From assembly GCA_040004225.1 (NCBI GenBank), contig JBDUBI010000136.1:1-45496 (forward strand): a stretch of DNA of 45,496 bases, in the 5' to 3' direction. The notes beneath the pieces are model-generated. The model had not been told where the DNA came from and made no database searches. It saw only the letters and a program-made list of their open reading frames with translations. Both the position numbers and the translations under genes were made by a program. The stretch's first letter is position 1, and each line of letters starts with the position of its first letter. The DNA is from JALYUA01 sp040004225. Lineage in GTDB: Bacteria; Acidobacteriota; Thermoanaerobaculia; UBA5066; Gp7-AA6. This document shows positions 15,936 through 23,776 of this stretch, piece after piece.

Positions 15936-16021
15936 CCCCGGGGCTTCCCGGGGTCCCGATCGGGAGCGGCCGGGAGGCCGGAAGGATACGACGAACGGCG
16001 TCGTTCTCCAACGCCCCGGGG
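15936..16021. promoter_or_regulatory. Cluster of palindromes in the GAPDH/hydrolase divergent gap
   Basis: The 158-base divergent gap holds a perfect 12-base palindrome TCCCGATCGGGA (15954-15965), CCCCGGGG at 15936-15943 and 16014-16021, and an inverted repeat ACGACG-5-CGTCGT (15988-16004) nested with GAACG-4-CGTTC (15993-16006). Any of these could be an operator for one or both genes. No -10 box stands out here, unlike other divergent gaps in the window. Confidence 0.35.
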
Positions 16022-16054
16022 AGACTTCGGCGCCGACGGTCAAGAGGAGCCGGC

Positions 16055-16684
16055 TTGACCGCGAGCATTGAGACCCTCTTCTTTCCCGGCCCGGAAGGCC
16101 GTCTCGAGGGGCTGTGGAAGGACGCCGCCGCCCCGCGGAAAGGAGGCGCCCTCTTCGCCCACCCGCATCCGCTTTTCGGTGGCACCCTTCACAACAAGGT
16201 TGTCTATCGGGCCGCCCGGGCGCTCGTCGAAAACGGCTGGGCCACCCTTCGATTCAACTTCCGGGGCGTCGGGCTTTCGGAGGGAACGCACGACGAGGGG
16301 CGCGGAGAGACGCTCGATGTCCTGGCGGCGGCAGACGAGGTCGAGCGCCGCACCGGAGGCCCTCTCGTGACGGGCGGATTTTCCTTCGGGTCGGCCGCGG
16401 CGCTGCGCGCGGCCGCCGGCGACGGGCGTGTCGCCGCCTTCATCGGAGTCGGGCTTCCCGTCGCGACCGATTCGATACGTCAGACAGCGCGTCCGGCCGT
16501 GCCCGCGCTCTTCGTCGTCGGTGAAGAGGACACCTATGGCCCTCCGGATCTCCTGCGCGAGTTCGTCGGCCGGTCCGGCGCCGTGGTCGTCGTGCCGCGA
16601 ACGGGGCACTTTTTCGAAGGAAAGCTCCCGGAGCTCGAGGCCGTGGTCGGGAGTTTTCTGCGCGGGCTTTCCGTTCCCTCCTGA
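16055..16684 (+). CDS. Alpha/beta hydrolase (COG2945-like)
   Basis: 209 residues from TTG 16055, which has GAGGAG five bases upstream; the frame is open further upstream but that part is Arg-rich non-coding sequence. The order of motifs fits the alpha/beta hydrolase fold: ALFAHPHPLFGG (33-43, oxyanion region), RFNFRGVGLSEG, the nucleophile elbow GGFSFGS with Ser110, the VVGEEDTYGP acid region (Asp about 164) and PRTGHFF with the catalytic His (about 187). HPHPxxGG with RFNFRGVGxS is characteristic of the COG2945 group, predicted esterases with unknown substrates. Two bases separate it from the AMMECR1 gene, so they probably form one operon. Confidence 0.85.
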   Translation: MTASIETLFFPGPEGRLEGLWKDAAAPRKGGALFAHPHPLFGGTLHNKVVYRAARALVENGWATLRFNFRGVGLSEGTHDEGRGETLDVLAAADEVERRTGGPLVTGGFSFGSAAALRAAAGDGRVAAFIGVGLPVATDSIRQTARPAVPALFVVGEEDTYGPPDLLREFVGRSGAVVVVPRTGHFFEGKLPELEAVVGSFLRGLSVPS

Positions 16685-16686
16685 TC

Positions 16687-17253
16687 ATGGCGGGTCAGCT
16701 CTCACTGGAAACGCGGCGGGATCTTCTCGACCTCGCCCGCCGGTCTCTCGAGGCGCATTTCCGCGGCGATCCGTTGCCGCGCCTTTTCTCCGACCGCTCG
16801 GAAGCGTTCGGCGAAGCCCGCGCGCTTTTCGTGACGCTGCGCAAAGGGGGCGACCTTCGCGGCTGCATCGGCACTCTGTCGCCGGAGGGGGACCTCGGGC
16901 GAACCGTCCCGCGGTTCGTGGTGCGCGCCGCGTTCGAAGATCCGCGCTTCCCGCCTCTGAATCAAGAAGAGCTACCCCTCGTCGAGATCGAGATCTCCGT
17001 CCTGACGCCCCCGGCGGCGGTCGAGGGTCCGGAGGAGATCGAGGTCGGCCTCGACGGCCTCATCCTGGAGCTATCCGGCCGAAGCGGGCTTCTTCTCCCC
17101 CAGGTCGCCACCGAGTGGAACATGACCCGGGAGCGTTTCTTGGAAGAGCTCTCCCGGAAGGCCGGCCTCCCGTCGGATGCGTGGCGAAATCCCGCCGCGC
17201 GCCTCTGGAAGTTCCAGGCGGAGGTTTTTTCGGAGGGGGGCGCGGGGGGTTAG
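16687..17253 (+). CDS. AMMECR1 / AmmeMemoRadiSam system protein A
   Basis: 188 residues. The hallmark LRGCIGT motif is at residues 57-63 with Cys60, and the family blocks ARALFVTLRK, AAFEDPRFPPL, VEIEISVLTPP and GLLLPQVATEWNMTRERFLEELSRKAGLP follow in order, covering the whole domain. In many genomes this protein is encoded with a Memo homologue and a radical SAM enzyme; neither is adjacent here. Instead it follows an alpha/beta hydrolase. Biochemical role is not established; a link to RNA or protein modification has been suggested. The gene ends shortly before a tandem heptamer array. Confidence 0.9.
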   Translation: MAGQLSLETRRDLLDLARRSLEAHFRGDPLPRLFSDRSEAFGEARALFVTLRKGGDLRGCIGTLSPEGDLGRTVPRFVVRAAFEDPRFPPLNQEELPLVEIEISVLTPPAAVEGPEEIEVGLDGLILELSGRSGLLLPQVATEWNMTRERFLEELSRKAGLPSDAWRNPAARLWKFQAEVFSEGGAGG

Positions 17254-17259
17254 GGGTTT

Positions 17260-17294
17260 GGCGAAGGGCGAAGGGCGAAGGGCGAAGGGCGAAG
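17260..17294. repeat. GGCGAAG heptamer array, five exact copies
   Basis: Five contiguous perfect GGCGAAG units, starting seven bases after the AMMECR1 stop, in the gap between convergent genes. A degenerate relative (CGAAGGT/CGAAAGG/CGAAAGA) occurs at 30519-30539. Confidence 0.85.
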
Positions 17295-17341
17295 CCGAAG
17301 GAGCTGAGGGCGCAGACCGGTCCAGCCGGGTTCCCCGTCGC

Positions 17342-18124
17342 TTACCCGGACGTCGGCTTTCCCCGCCCGCCGCCCGCGAGCCTCCCCGAATAAAGCAGCA
17401 GGGCGGTGGCCACCGCCGCGTTCAGCGAGTCGACCGGCTCGCGCATCGGCAGTGTCAGACGCCGGTCGAGATAGCGGTAGGCGCCGGCGGGAAGCCCTGT
17501 TCCTTCCGCTCCGATGACGAGCACCGACTCCTCGTCGAGCGGCTTGTCGAAGGGATTCTCTCCGCCCGAGGCGACCGCACCGGCGATGCTTCGTCCGGCG
17601 GCGCGCGCGTCCGCCGCAAACGGCTCGAACGAGACGCGCCCCGACACGGGGATCCTCAGCACGCTTCCCGCGCTCGCGCGGACGGCGCGCGCGTGAAAGA
17701 AATCGGCTGACCCGGGCGCGGCCAGCACGCCCGCGGCGCCCGCGGCCTCGGCGACCCGCACGATCGCGCCCAGGTTGCCGGGGTCCTGCACGCCGAAGAG
17801 GAAGACCGCGGGCCCGCGGCGGCCCAGGATTTCGGCGACTGGAACGTCCCGCCGCCGGGCGACGGCGAGAAGGTGCTGGGGCGTCTTCGACTCCGCGAGA
17901 CGCTCGAGGACGGCGCGGGAGACCAGTCGCGGACGCGCCGAAGCGATCGCGGCCAGCCTCCCGGGCCGGATGCTCCCGTCGTGCAGAAGGTCGTCGAGCG
18001 GCAGGCCCGCGGCGACCGCTTCCAAAATCGGCTTCTCCCCCTCGATCAGGAAGTGTGTGCGGGCCTCGATCGCGCGGACGATCTCGCGCACGACGGGGTT
18101 CGAAGGCGACTCGATTCCCGCCAT
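17342..18124 (-). CDS. TrmH/SpoU-family RNA 2'-O-methyltransferase
   Basis: 260 residues from ATG 18124. The three SpoU motifs are present: PGNLGAIVRVAEAAG (motif 1, about residue 118), LVIGAEGTGLP (motif 2) and LTLPMREPVDSLNAAVATALLLY (motif 3), which form the trefoil-knot SAM site. The N-terminal 95 residues (IEGEKPILEAVAAGLPLDDL) resemble the substrate-binding domain of 23S rRNA methylases. It should methylate a ribose 2'-OH in rRNA or tRNA; target unknown. Start: ATG 18133 is in frame, but a TATAGC -10 box directly abuts it, leaving the box nine bases before ATG 18124, which fits the leaderless pattern of neighbours. It diverges from the exchanger gene. Confidence 0.85.
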   Translation of the reverse strand: MAGIESPSNPVVREIVRAIEARTHFLIEGEKPILEAVAAGLPLDDLLHDGSIRPGRLAAIASARPRLVSRAVLERLAESKTPQHLLAVARRRDVPVAEILGRRGPAVFLFGVQDPGNLGAIVRVAEAAGAAGVLAAPGSADFFHARAVRASAGSVLRIPVSGRVSFEPFAADARAAGRSIAGAVASGGENPFDKPLDEESVLVIGAEGTGLPAGAYRYLDRRLTLPMREPVDSLNAAVATALLLYSGRLAGGGRGKPTSG

Positions 18125-18133
18125 GATCCCCAT

Positions 18134-18141
18134 GCTATAAC
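18134..18141. promoter_or_regulatory. Overlapping bidirectional -10 boxes
   Basis: GCTATAAC. Plus strand TATAAC (18136-18141) ends eight bases before ATG 18150. Minus strand TATAGC (18139-18134) ends nine bases before ATG 18124. Both genes would have leaderless messages from one shared AT-rich core in otherwise GC-rich DNA. Confidence 0.55.
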
Positions 18142-18149
18142 CCGCGGCC

Positions 18150-19346
18150 ATGAGGTCCTGGCGCGAGCGCCTCGCCGCAGCGGTGGACCTCGAAAGCGCG
18201 ACGCCGGGATCTCCGCTTTCCGCGCTGTGGACGTTCCCGGCGATGATCGCTTCCGCGTTCCTGGTCGCGTGGGGGGCCGAGGCGGCGGAGTTCCTGATGT
18301 CGCAGGGACTGGCCCTCGCCGTGCTCGCGCTGGTGCAGACTTTCCCGGAGTTCGCCGTCGAGGCGGTCATCGCCTGGAAAGCCGGCAAGAACCCGGACAT
18401 GGTCCACCTCGCGATCGCGAATTTCACCGGCAGCCTGCGGCTCCTGACGGGACTCGGATGGCCCATGATTTACGCGGTCGCGGCGTTCTACTCCCGGCGG
18501 AGGCGCAACAGGCCGCTCGGACAGATCCGGCTCGAGGACGACCACGCGGTGGAAGTCCTCGGACTCCTGCCCCCTCTGGCGTATTTCGTCGTCGTCTGGG
18601 CCAAGGGCAGCCTGTCTCTCGCGGATTCGGCGGTCCTCGCCGCGACTTACGGGATCTATCTCTCGGTGCTCCTGAGGATGCCTCCCCGCGAGGAGGGGCT
18701 CGAACAGGACGACGAGGTCCCTGCCGTATCCCGCTGGGCACTCTCTTTTTCGGGCGGGAAGCGATGGGCGGCGGTGGGCCTGCTTCTCGGAGGCGGCGGC
18801 GCGATCATTTTCTTCATCGCGGAACCCTTCCTCACGTCGATGATGGCGCTGGCGACGAGCCTTGGAATGTCCCAGTTCGTCTTCATCCAGTGGGTCGCTC
18901 CCTTCCTCTCGGAGTTCCCCGAAAAAACGTCCGCCTTCGCGTGGGCTCGCAGGATCACGCGCGCCCCCGTCGCTCTGGTGAACATGGTCTCCTCCAACAT
19001 CAACCAGTGGGGGATCCTTTCGGGCCTTCTCGCCGTCATCTACTGCTGGAGCCGTGGATCGACGGACCCGCTCCCGTTCGACGACTTTCAGAGAGGCGAG
19101 ATTCTTCTGACGATCCTGCAGGCGTTCCTCGGCTGGCTGTTTTTAGCGTCGATGAGCTTCGAGCTCTACGAAGCGATCGGGCTCTTCGCCCTCTGGGCGG
19201 TTCAGTTCGCCGTCCCATCGCTTCGCCACGAGATGCTCTTTGTGTATGGTGTGTGGATCGTGATCGAGATCGGGCTCCTCCTGACGGGCCGCAAGAAACT
19301 TCTAGCCGTCACCGCCTTTGAAAGATCGTGGAAGCGGCGCAGATGA
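18150..19346 (+). CDS. Cation exchanger of the CaCA (sodium/calcium exchanger) superfamily
   Basis: 398 residues with about ten membrane spans in two inverted halves. The alpha-1 region (about residues 60-105) reads LVQTFPEFAVEAVIAWKAG followed by ANFTGSLRLLTGLGWP. The alpha-2 region (about 249-300) reads WVAPFLSEFPEKTSAFAWA followed by VSSNINQWGILSGLL. The paired PE motifs and N/S-rich helix caps are those that line the ion site in CaCA proteins, though the canonical GSNxxN is altered in both halves. A long acidic-basic loop sits between the halves. It probably exchanges Ca2+ or another cation for Na+ or H+ at the inner membrane. It overlaps the aminotransferase gene by four bases. Confidence 0.75.
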   Translation: MRSWRERLAAAVDLESATPGSPLSALWTFPAMIASAFLVAWGAEAAEFLMSQGLALAVLALVQTFPEFAVEAVIAWKAGKNPDMVHLAIANFTGSLRLLTGLGWPMIYAVAAFYSRRRRNRPLGQIRLEDDHAVEVLGLLPPLAYFVVVWAKGSLSLADSAVLAATYGIYLSVLLRMPPREEGLEQDDEVPAVSRWALSFSGGKRWAAVGLLLGGGGAIIFFIAEPFLTSMMALATSLGMSQFVFIQWVAPFLSEFPEKTSAFAWARRITRAPVALVNMVSSNINQWGILSGLLAVIYCWSRGSTDPLPFDDFQRGEILLTILQAFLGWLFLASMSFELYEAIGLFALWAVQFAVPSLRHEMLFVYGVWIVIEIGLLLTGRKKLLAVTAFERSWKRRR

Positions 19347-20536
19347 GCGGGATCCGCCTTTCCCGTCGTGTCGAGGAGCTCTGCCCGTCTTCGACCGTCG
19401 CAGTCGGCAAAGCGGCGAAGTCTCTCGCGGCCTCCGGGATCGACGTCGTGGACTTCGGCCTCGGCGAGCCCGATTTCCCGACGCCCGATTTTGTCGCCCG
19501 CGCGGGAATCTCCGCCATCGAAAATGGACGCACGAAGTACACGGACACGGCCGGCGCTCCCGCCCTCCGGGAAGCGATCGCGGAGAAATACCGGCGCGAG
19601 CAGGGGAGCGGCTGCCTCGCTGAAAACGTTCTCGTGACCGCGGGCGCGAAACAGGCCGTTTTCAACGCGTGTCAGGCGCTTTTCGACCCCGACGATCAGG
19701 TCGCGGTGTTCTCGCCCTACTGGGTCTCATTTCCGGAAATGGTGCGCCTGGCCGGAGCGCGCCCCGTTTTTGTCGAGACGAAGCTCGAGGACGGATGGCG
19801 GCCGACGGCGGCGCTCCTGGAGAAGCACGCGGGCCCGGGGGTGCGCGGCGTAGTCTTGAACTCTCCGAACAATCCGACGGGCGCCGTCGTCACGGGGGAG
19901 GAGCTCGAGCGAATCCTCAAGTGGTGCGCGCGCCGCGGCGCGGTCCTCATTTTCGACGAGACTTACGACCGCTTTCTCTACGACGGGCGAGAGCACGTCT
20001 CGGCGGCGTCCTTCTGGGAAGGGTATCGGGAGCAGATCGTGGTGACAGGAGCCGCGTCCAAGACGTACGCGATGACCGGTTGGAGGCTCGGGTGGGCCCT
20101 GGCGCCGCGGGAGCTCGTGGCCGCGATGGCGTCGTACCAGAGTCACTCCACCTCGAACGCGTCCTCGATCTCGCAGGAGGCCGGCCGGCTCGCGCTGGCG
20201 GATCTGGAGCGTTCGGACGCCTCCGTGGCCGGCATGCTCGCCCAGTACGCGCTGCGCCGCACCGCCATGCTGGAGGCGCTCGAAGGAATCCGCGGTGTCG
20301 AGACGTCTCCGCCGGAAGGCGCCTTCTACACGTTCCCGCGCGTGTCGGCTCTCTACCCCCGGCTCGGAGTGACCGGGTCCGAAGAGCTGTGCCGCCGGCT
20401 TCTCGCGGAAGCTCACGTGGCCGCGGTCCCGGGAGAGGCGTTCGGGGACGACGCCTGCATCCGGCTTTCCTTCGCGACGTCTCTCGAGAGGGTTCGCGAA
20501 GGGATGCGGAGATTCGCGGAGTGGGTAGCGAAGTAG
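19343..20536 (+). CDS. PLP-dependent class I aminotransferase (aspartate-aminotransferase-like)
   Basis: 397 residues from ATG 19343 in an ATGA overlap with the exchanger; GTG 19328 is an in-frame alternative. Fold-type I landmarks: DFGLGEPDFPTP (about 37-48), KYTDTAGAPALREAIAEKY, VTAGAKQAVF, LNSPNNPTG, IFDETYD and the Schiff-base lysine at about residue 240 in SKTYAMTGWRLGW. RLSFATS near the C-terminus supplies the carboxylate-binding arginine. The motif set is that of subgroup I-gamma/I-beta aspartate aminotransferases, though other amino-acid substrates are possible. It ends 22 bases from a convergent membrane-protein gene. Confidence 0.9.
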   Translation: MSGIRLSRRVEELCPSSTVAVGKAAKSLAASGIDVVDFGLGEPDFPTPDFVARAGISAIENGRTKYTDTAGAPALREAIAEKYRREQGSGCLAENVLVTAGAKQAVFNACQALFDPDDQVAVFSPYWVSFPEMVRLAGARPVFVETKLEDGWRPTAALLEKHAGPGVRGVVLNSPNNPTGAVVTGEELERILKWCARRGAVLIFDETYDRFLYDGREHVSAASFWEGYREQIVVTGAASKTYAMTGWRLGWALAPRELVAAMASYQSHSTSNASSISQEAGRLALADLERSDASVAGMLAQYALRRTAMLEALEGIRGVETSPPEGAFYTFPRVSALYPRLGVTGSEELCRRLLAEAHVAAVPGEAFGDDACIRLSFATSLERVREGMRRFAEWVAK

Positions 20537-20558
20537 CCGGCCGGGAGGAGGTCCCCCG

Positions 20559-21599
20559 TCAGGCTTCTGGCGGAAGCCCGGCAGGAAGAACAGGGTCGTC
20601 GTCCCACGCGCTCTCCCCGGGCGGTTTTTCCGGGGGAGCTTTGGACTGAGGGACGTCCCCGGACCCGGAGACGTCGATAGGAATCCCGCGGGACGCGAGC
20701 GGGGCGCGGTGTGCCGCCGGCTCGCTCGCGTCGAAGAGCGCGAGCACGGAGCCCCAGGCCGCGACACGCGCGGCCGGGCGGACGGCGAGCAGCAGCAGCA
20801 GGAGTGCGAGGTTGACGGCAACCGCAGGGCCCGACGGCGTCCGCTGCGCCCATGCGGCGGAGAACACGATCAGGAGCGCGGCGAAGGCGATGACGCTCCA
20901 GAACAGAAGGACCCCGAGCCCCCGGAGACGCAGCCCCCGCGACTGACGCCACGCTTTTCGAAACGCCGCGAGGGCGCCAATGCCAACCCTCCACCGCCGG
21001 GCGGCCCGGGCGAAATCGTAGAGGAGGGTCAGCGATCCGAGGATCCAGAGAGCGACGACCCAGACAAGGATGCCCCACGCGCCGCGCCCCGCGGAATGCG
21101 GAGGCGCCGTCCGGAAGAGCGTTTTCGCGAGGGTTCCAGTGAGCCGCAGCCAGGCGCCGAGCGCGATGGCAGCGAGAAGCGCGAACAGGGCAAAACACTT
21201 CAGGTTGTGCCCGAAATGGCGCCGCGAACCGGCCCAGAAGGCCGCCCTGGATTCCCGGACCGAGAACACGTCGCGCCCGAGCGTCTCGACGATGCCTCCC
21301 GCGAAGAAAATCTGCAGAAGGACACCGAGAAGCGCCGCCCACAGCATCGACTGGCGGGCGCCCGCGATCGCGGCCGCTTTCTCCCGCCAGAAATCGAGCA
21401 CCTCGACCGGCGCGAAGTCGGGATGATTGCGGATCAGGTGATCGCCGGCGAGGGTGCCCCGGAAGGCATCGGCCATCGCCGGGGCGAGAGGCGCCGCGGA
21501 CAGGCCGCCGAGGACCAGCGTGCAGAAGGTCAAGAGAAGTATGAGCCGTCCCCGCGAGAGCGCCGCAAAGCCCGCCGAGAGTGCGCCGGTCCGTTTCAC
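20559..21599 (-). CDS. Multi-pass membrane protein of unknown function
   Basis: 346 residues from GTG 21599, which overlaps the stop of the M1 peptidase gene (GTGA). ATG 21650 is in frame but would overlap the peptidase by 55 bases. About six hydrophobic segments are visible: LILLLTFCTLVLGGL near the start, MLWAALLGVLLQIFFAGGIV, CFALFALLAAIALGAWL, ILVWVVALWILGSLTLLYDF, GLGVLLFWSVIAFAALLIVF and VNLALLLLLLAV. An Arg-rich cytoplasmic stretch (ARAARRWRVGIGALAAFRKAWRQS in part) separates the fourth and fifth. The C-terminal 50 residues are polar and probably disordered. I recognise no family; coupling to a secreted peptidase suggests a shared envelope role. Confidence 0.65.
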   Translation of the reverse strand: MKRTGALSAGFAALSRGRLILLLTFCTLVLGGLSAAPLAPAMADAFRGTLAGDHLIRNHPDFAPVEVLDFWREKAAAIAGARQSMLWAALLGVLLQIFFAGGIVETLGRDVFSVRESRAAFWAGSRRHFGHNLKCFALFALLAAIALGAWLRLTGTLAKTLFRTAPPHSAGRGAWGILVWVVALWILGSLTLLYDFARAARRWRVGIGALAAFRKAWRQSRGLRLRGLGVLLFWSVIAFAALLIVFSAAWAQRTPSGPAVAVNLALLLLLLAVRPAARVAAWGSVLALFDASEPAAHRAPLASRGIPIDVSGSGDVPQSKAPPEKPPGESAWDDDPVLPAGLPPEA

Positions 21600-23749
21600 G
21601 CGAGGGACCAGAGGAGCTGCTGGACGAGGGCTGCCAGAGCCGCGGTCCATCCCAGGTACTTGAAAGACGCCGCGCGTCCGCGAGTGTCGGCGGCCCCGCG
21701 CCCGACGCCCAGGACCTTGGAGTCGTTCAAACGGTTGGCGTCCCAGGCGTTCTTATGGTCCGGATCGACGGCTGCCCACGCCAGGTGCGAGGTCGAAAAG
21801 ACGCGCAGGCGAACCCAGCGTGCCTCGGCCGACAGTGCGCGATCGACGACCCGCCCGTCCTCGAACACGAGACGCGCCCCGGCACCGTGCGGCCAGTCTC
21901 CCGTGTTGGCGAAGAGAACGACGCTCTCCCAGCGTTTTGGCGCCCGCTTTTTCGGGGCCCCTTTTTTCCCGCTTCCCGAGGGGCGCCCCTTCTCGAGAAT
22001 GACGCGCGCGCCCCCCCTGTCGAACAGGCCCGAGTCCTCCGGCGCCCGTTCGCTTTTCGCGGAGACGACCTGCCAGTCGAGGCGTGCGGTGCCGAGCACG
22101 ATCTGCGACCGGTATTTGGAGAGGTTCTGCCCGGACGAGCGCTCGAACGCGTCGAAGAAGTCGGCCGTCGAGGGATGCCGGAAGGACCACTGCTGAAAGA
22201 AGGCGCGCTCGGCGCGGGCAAAAACCTCCGGCCCGAGGTCGTTTCGCAGCTGCGCCATGAAGAGGCCCACCTTCATGTACGAGTTCACGCCGTACGAACT
22301 TTCGGTTGCGTAACCCCACGCGTGGCGCAGGATCGGGTCGAGGTTTTTCTCGGAAGCGGAGAAGGTGTGAGCTACGGCGATGGACCCGATTCCGATGCCG
22401 CCCGGCAGCTCGACCAAATCGCGCGCCCCGAACGCGAGCGACATGGAGCGGTACTCGGCGTCCGTGTTGAGCCCCTCGTCGAGCCACGATTCCTCGAACT
22501 CGTTGCTTCCAATCATCCCGTAGAAATACTGGTGCCCGAACTCGTGCAGCGTCACGTTCTGAGTGAATCGCGCTTTGCGGAGAGGCCACCGCGCGAGGGG
22601 CGCGATCGTGCCACCCGTGATGAAGGTCGGGTATTCCATGCCGGCGGAGCCGAGCCCGTCTTCTGGCGGATCGACGACGGTCAAGGTCTCGTACGGGTAG
22701 GCGCCGAACCAGAGCCCGTAAAAGGCGAGGGCCACGCGCACGCCCTCCTCATACGCCGGCCGGGCGGCCCGATGGTCGGGTTGGAGAAGAAGCCGGATGG
22801 AAACCGGTTTGAGCGCAAGATCGCCGGCGGGCATGCCGAGCTCCGCCGCCGCGCGCGCGGTCCATTCCGGGGGCACGTCGCGCGAGGGTTCGAACCGGTA
22901 CTCGTGCACGACGAAGCGAGGGTCCGCCGTCCAGGCGAAGTCGTGCACGTTCTCCTGCACGTACCGATAGGAGGTCCGGTCCCCCTGGCGCGTCTCCGAA
23001 ACGCGCCGCCCCGTCGCGCCGACGACGAACGACGACGGCACGCTCAAGGTGACGTCGTAGTCGCCGAAGTCCGCGTAGAACTCGGAGTTGGCGTGGAACG
23101 CATGGCAGTTCCATCCGCCGGCCTTGCGCTGGCGCAGCCCCGCCGGTTCATAGACGCCGACCTTGGGAAACCACTGGCCGACGAGGTGATAGTTCCGCAC
23201 GAATCCGGTTCTCGCGAAGATCCGGGGAAGCTGCGAGCGAAATTCGATTTCGAGAACGATCTCTCCGCGGGGCGCCACGGGGGAGGGAAGGGGAACGGCG
23301 AGCACCGTTTCGTCGGCGCGGTCGTTGCCGTCCGGCCGGATCTTGCGGGAAGACGCGAGAAGATCCGTGCCCGCCCCGTTCTTGAGAGAGAGAATGTCGA
23401 TGGCGCCCCAGTCTTCCGCCTTCTCGCCGGCGCGGTCGCCCCGCAGCTGCCCGCCGGATTCCCGCATGAAGGTCGAACGGTTGTTCTTGAAGGCGTTCAA
23501 GTAGAGGTGGAATTGCATCTCCGAAACGAGGTCGTCGGAAGGATTTCGCCACACCAGCCGCTCGTGACCCGTGACGACATGGGTTTTCGGATCGAGCCTG
23601 GCGTCGATGCGGTACTCGACGACGGGCGGCCGGACGGGGGACGCGGCGAGAACGCCTGCCGGCGCGGCGATGCCGGCAGCGGTCCAGATCGACCCGAGGA
23701 GTCGGCGAAGTGATGCGTGACGCGTTGTCATGGAAGAGGGGCGAACCAT
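21596..23749 (-). CDS. M1-family (gluzincin) metallopeptidase, exported
   Basis: 717 residues. Zinc site HEFGH at residues 402-406 followed 18 residues later by the glutamate in WLDEG, exactly the M1 spacing HExxH-x18-E. SAGMEYP stands where aminopeptidase N has GxMEN; GMEYP is common in bacterial M1 relatives. The N-terminal half is the expected beta-saddle domain (YRIDARLDPKTHVVTGHERLVWRN). The N-terminus is basic, then hydrophobic (WTAAGIAAPAGVLAASP), consistent with export. The last 90 residues include a Lys/Arg-rich stretch and a weak terminal hydrophobic segment (WTAALAALVQQLLWSLA). Start 23749 or 23731 (no ribosome site at either). Diverges from the epimerase gene across 27 bases. Confidence 0.85.
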   Translation of the reverse strand: MVRPSSMTTRHASLRRLLGSIWTAAGIAAPAGVLAASPVRPPVVEYRIDARLDPKTHVVTGHERLVWRNPSDDLVSEMQFHLYLNAFKNNRSTFMRESGGQLRGDRAGEKAEDWGAIDILSLKNGAGTDLLASSRKIRPDGNDRADETVLAVPLPSPVAPRGEIVLEIEFRSQLPRIFARTGFVRNYHLVGQWFPKVGVYEPAGLRQRKAGGWNCHAFHANSEFYADFGDYDVTLSVPSSFVVGATGRRVSETRQGDRTSYRYVQENVHDFAWTADPRFVVHEYRFEPSRDVPPEWTARAAAELGMPAGDLALKPVSIRLLLQPDHRAARPAYEEGVRVALAFYGLWFGAYPYETLTVVDPPEDGLGSAGMEYPTFITGGTIAPLARWPLRKARFTQNVTLHEFGHQYFYGMIGSNEFEESWLDEGLNTDAEYRSMSLAFGARDLVELPGGIGIGSIAVAHTFSASEKNLDPILRHAWGYATESSYGVNSYMKVGLFMAQLRNDLGPEVFARAERAFFQQWSFRHPSTADFFDAFERSSGQNLSKYRSQIVLGTARLDWQVVSAKSERAPEDSGLFDRGGARVILEKGRPSGSGKKGAPKKRAPKRWESVVLFANTGDWPHGAGARLVFEDGRVVDRALSAEARWVRLRVFSTSHLAWAAVDPDHKNAWDANRLNDSKVLGVGRGAADTRGRAASFKYLGWTAALAALVQQLLWSLA

Positions 23750-23763
23750 ATTCGGAAATCAGT

Positions 23764-23770
23764 CAGAATC
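23764..23770. promoter_or_regulatory. Weak candidate bidirectional -10 region
   Basis: CAGAATC. Plus strand CAGAAT ends seven bases before GTG 23777. Minus strand reads GATTCT, 15 bases before ATG 23749. The geometry copies the stronger site at 11764-11770, but the boxes are further from consensus. Confidence 0.35.
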
Positions 23771-23776
23771 CAAGCC

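Noticed and set aside
21581..23713. 710-codon open frame on the plus strand opposite the M1 peptidase
   Set aside because: The M1 peptidase on the minus strand has an intact zinc motif and family features; the plus-strand frame is Arg-rich without motifs, a GC-bias shadow.
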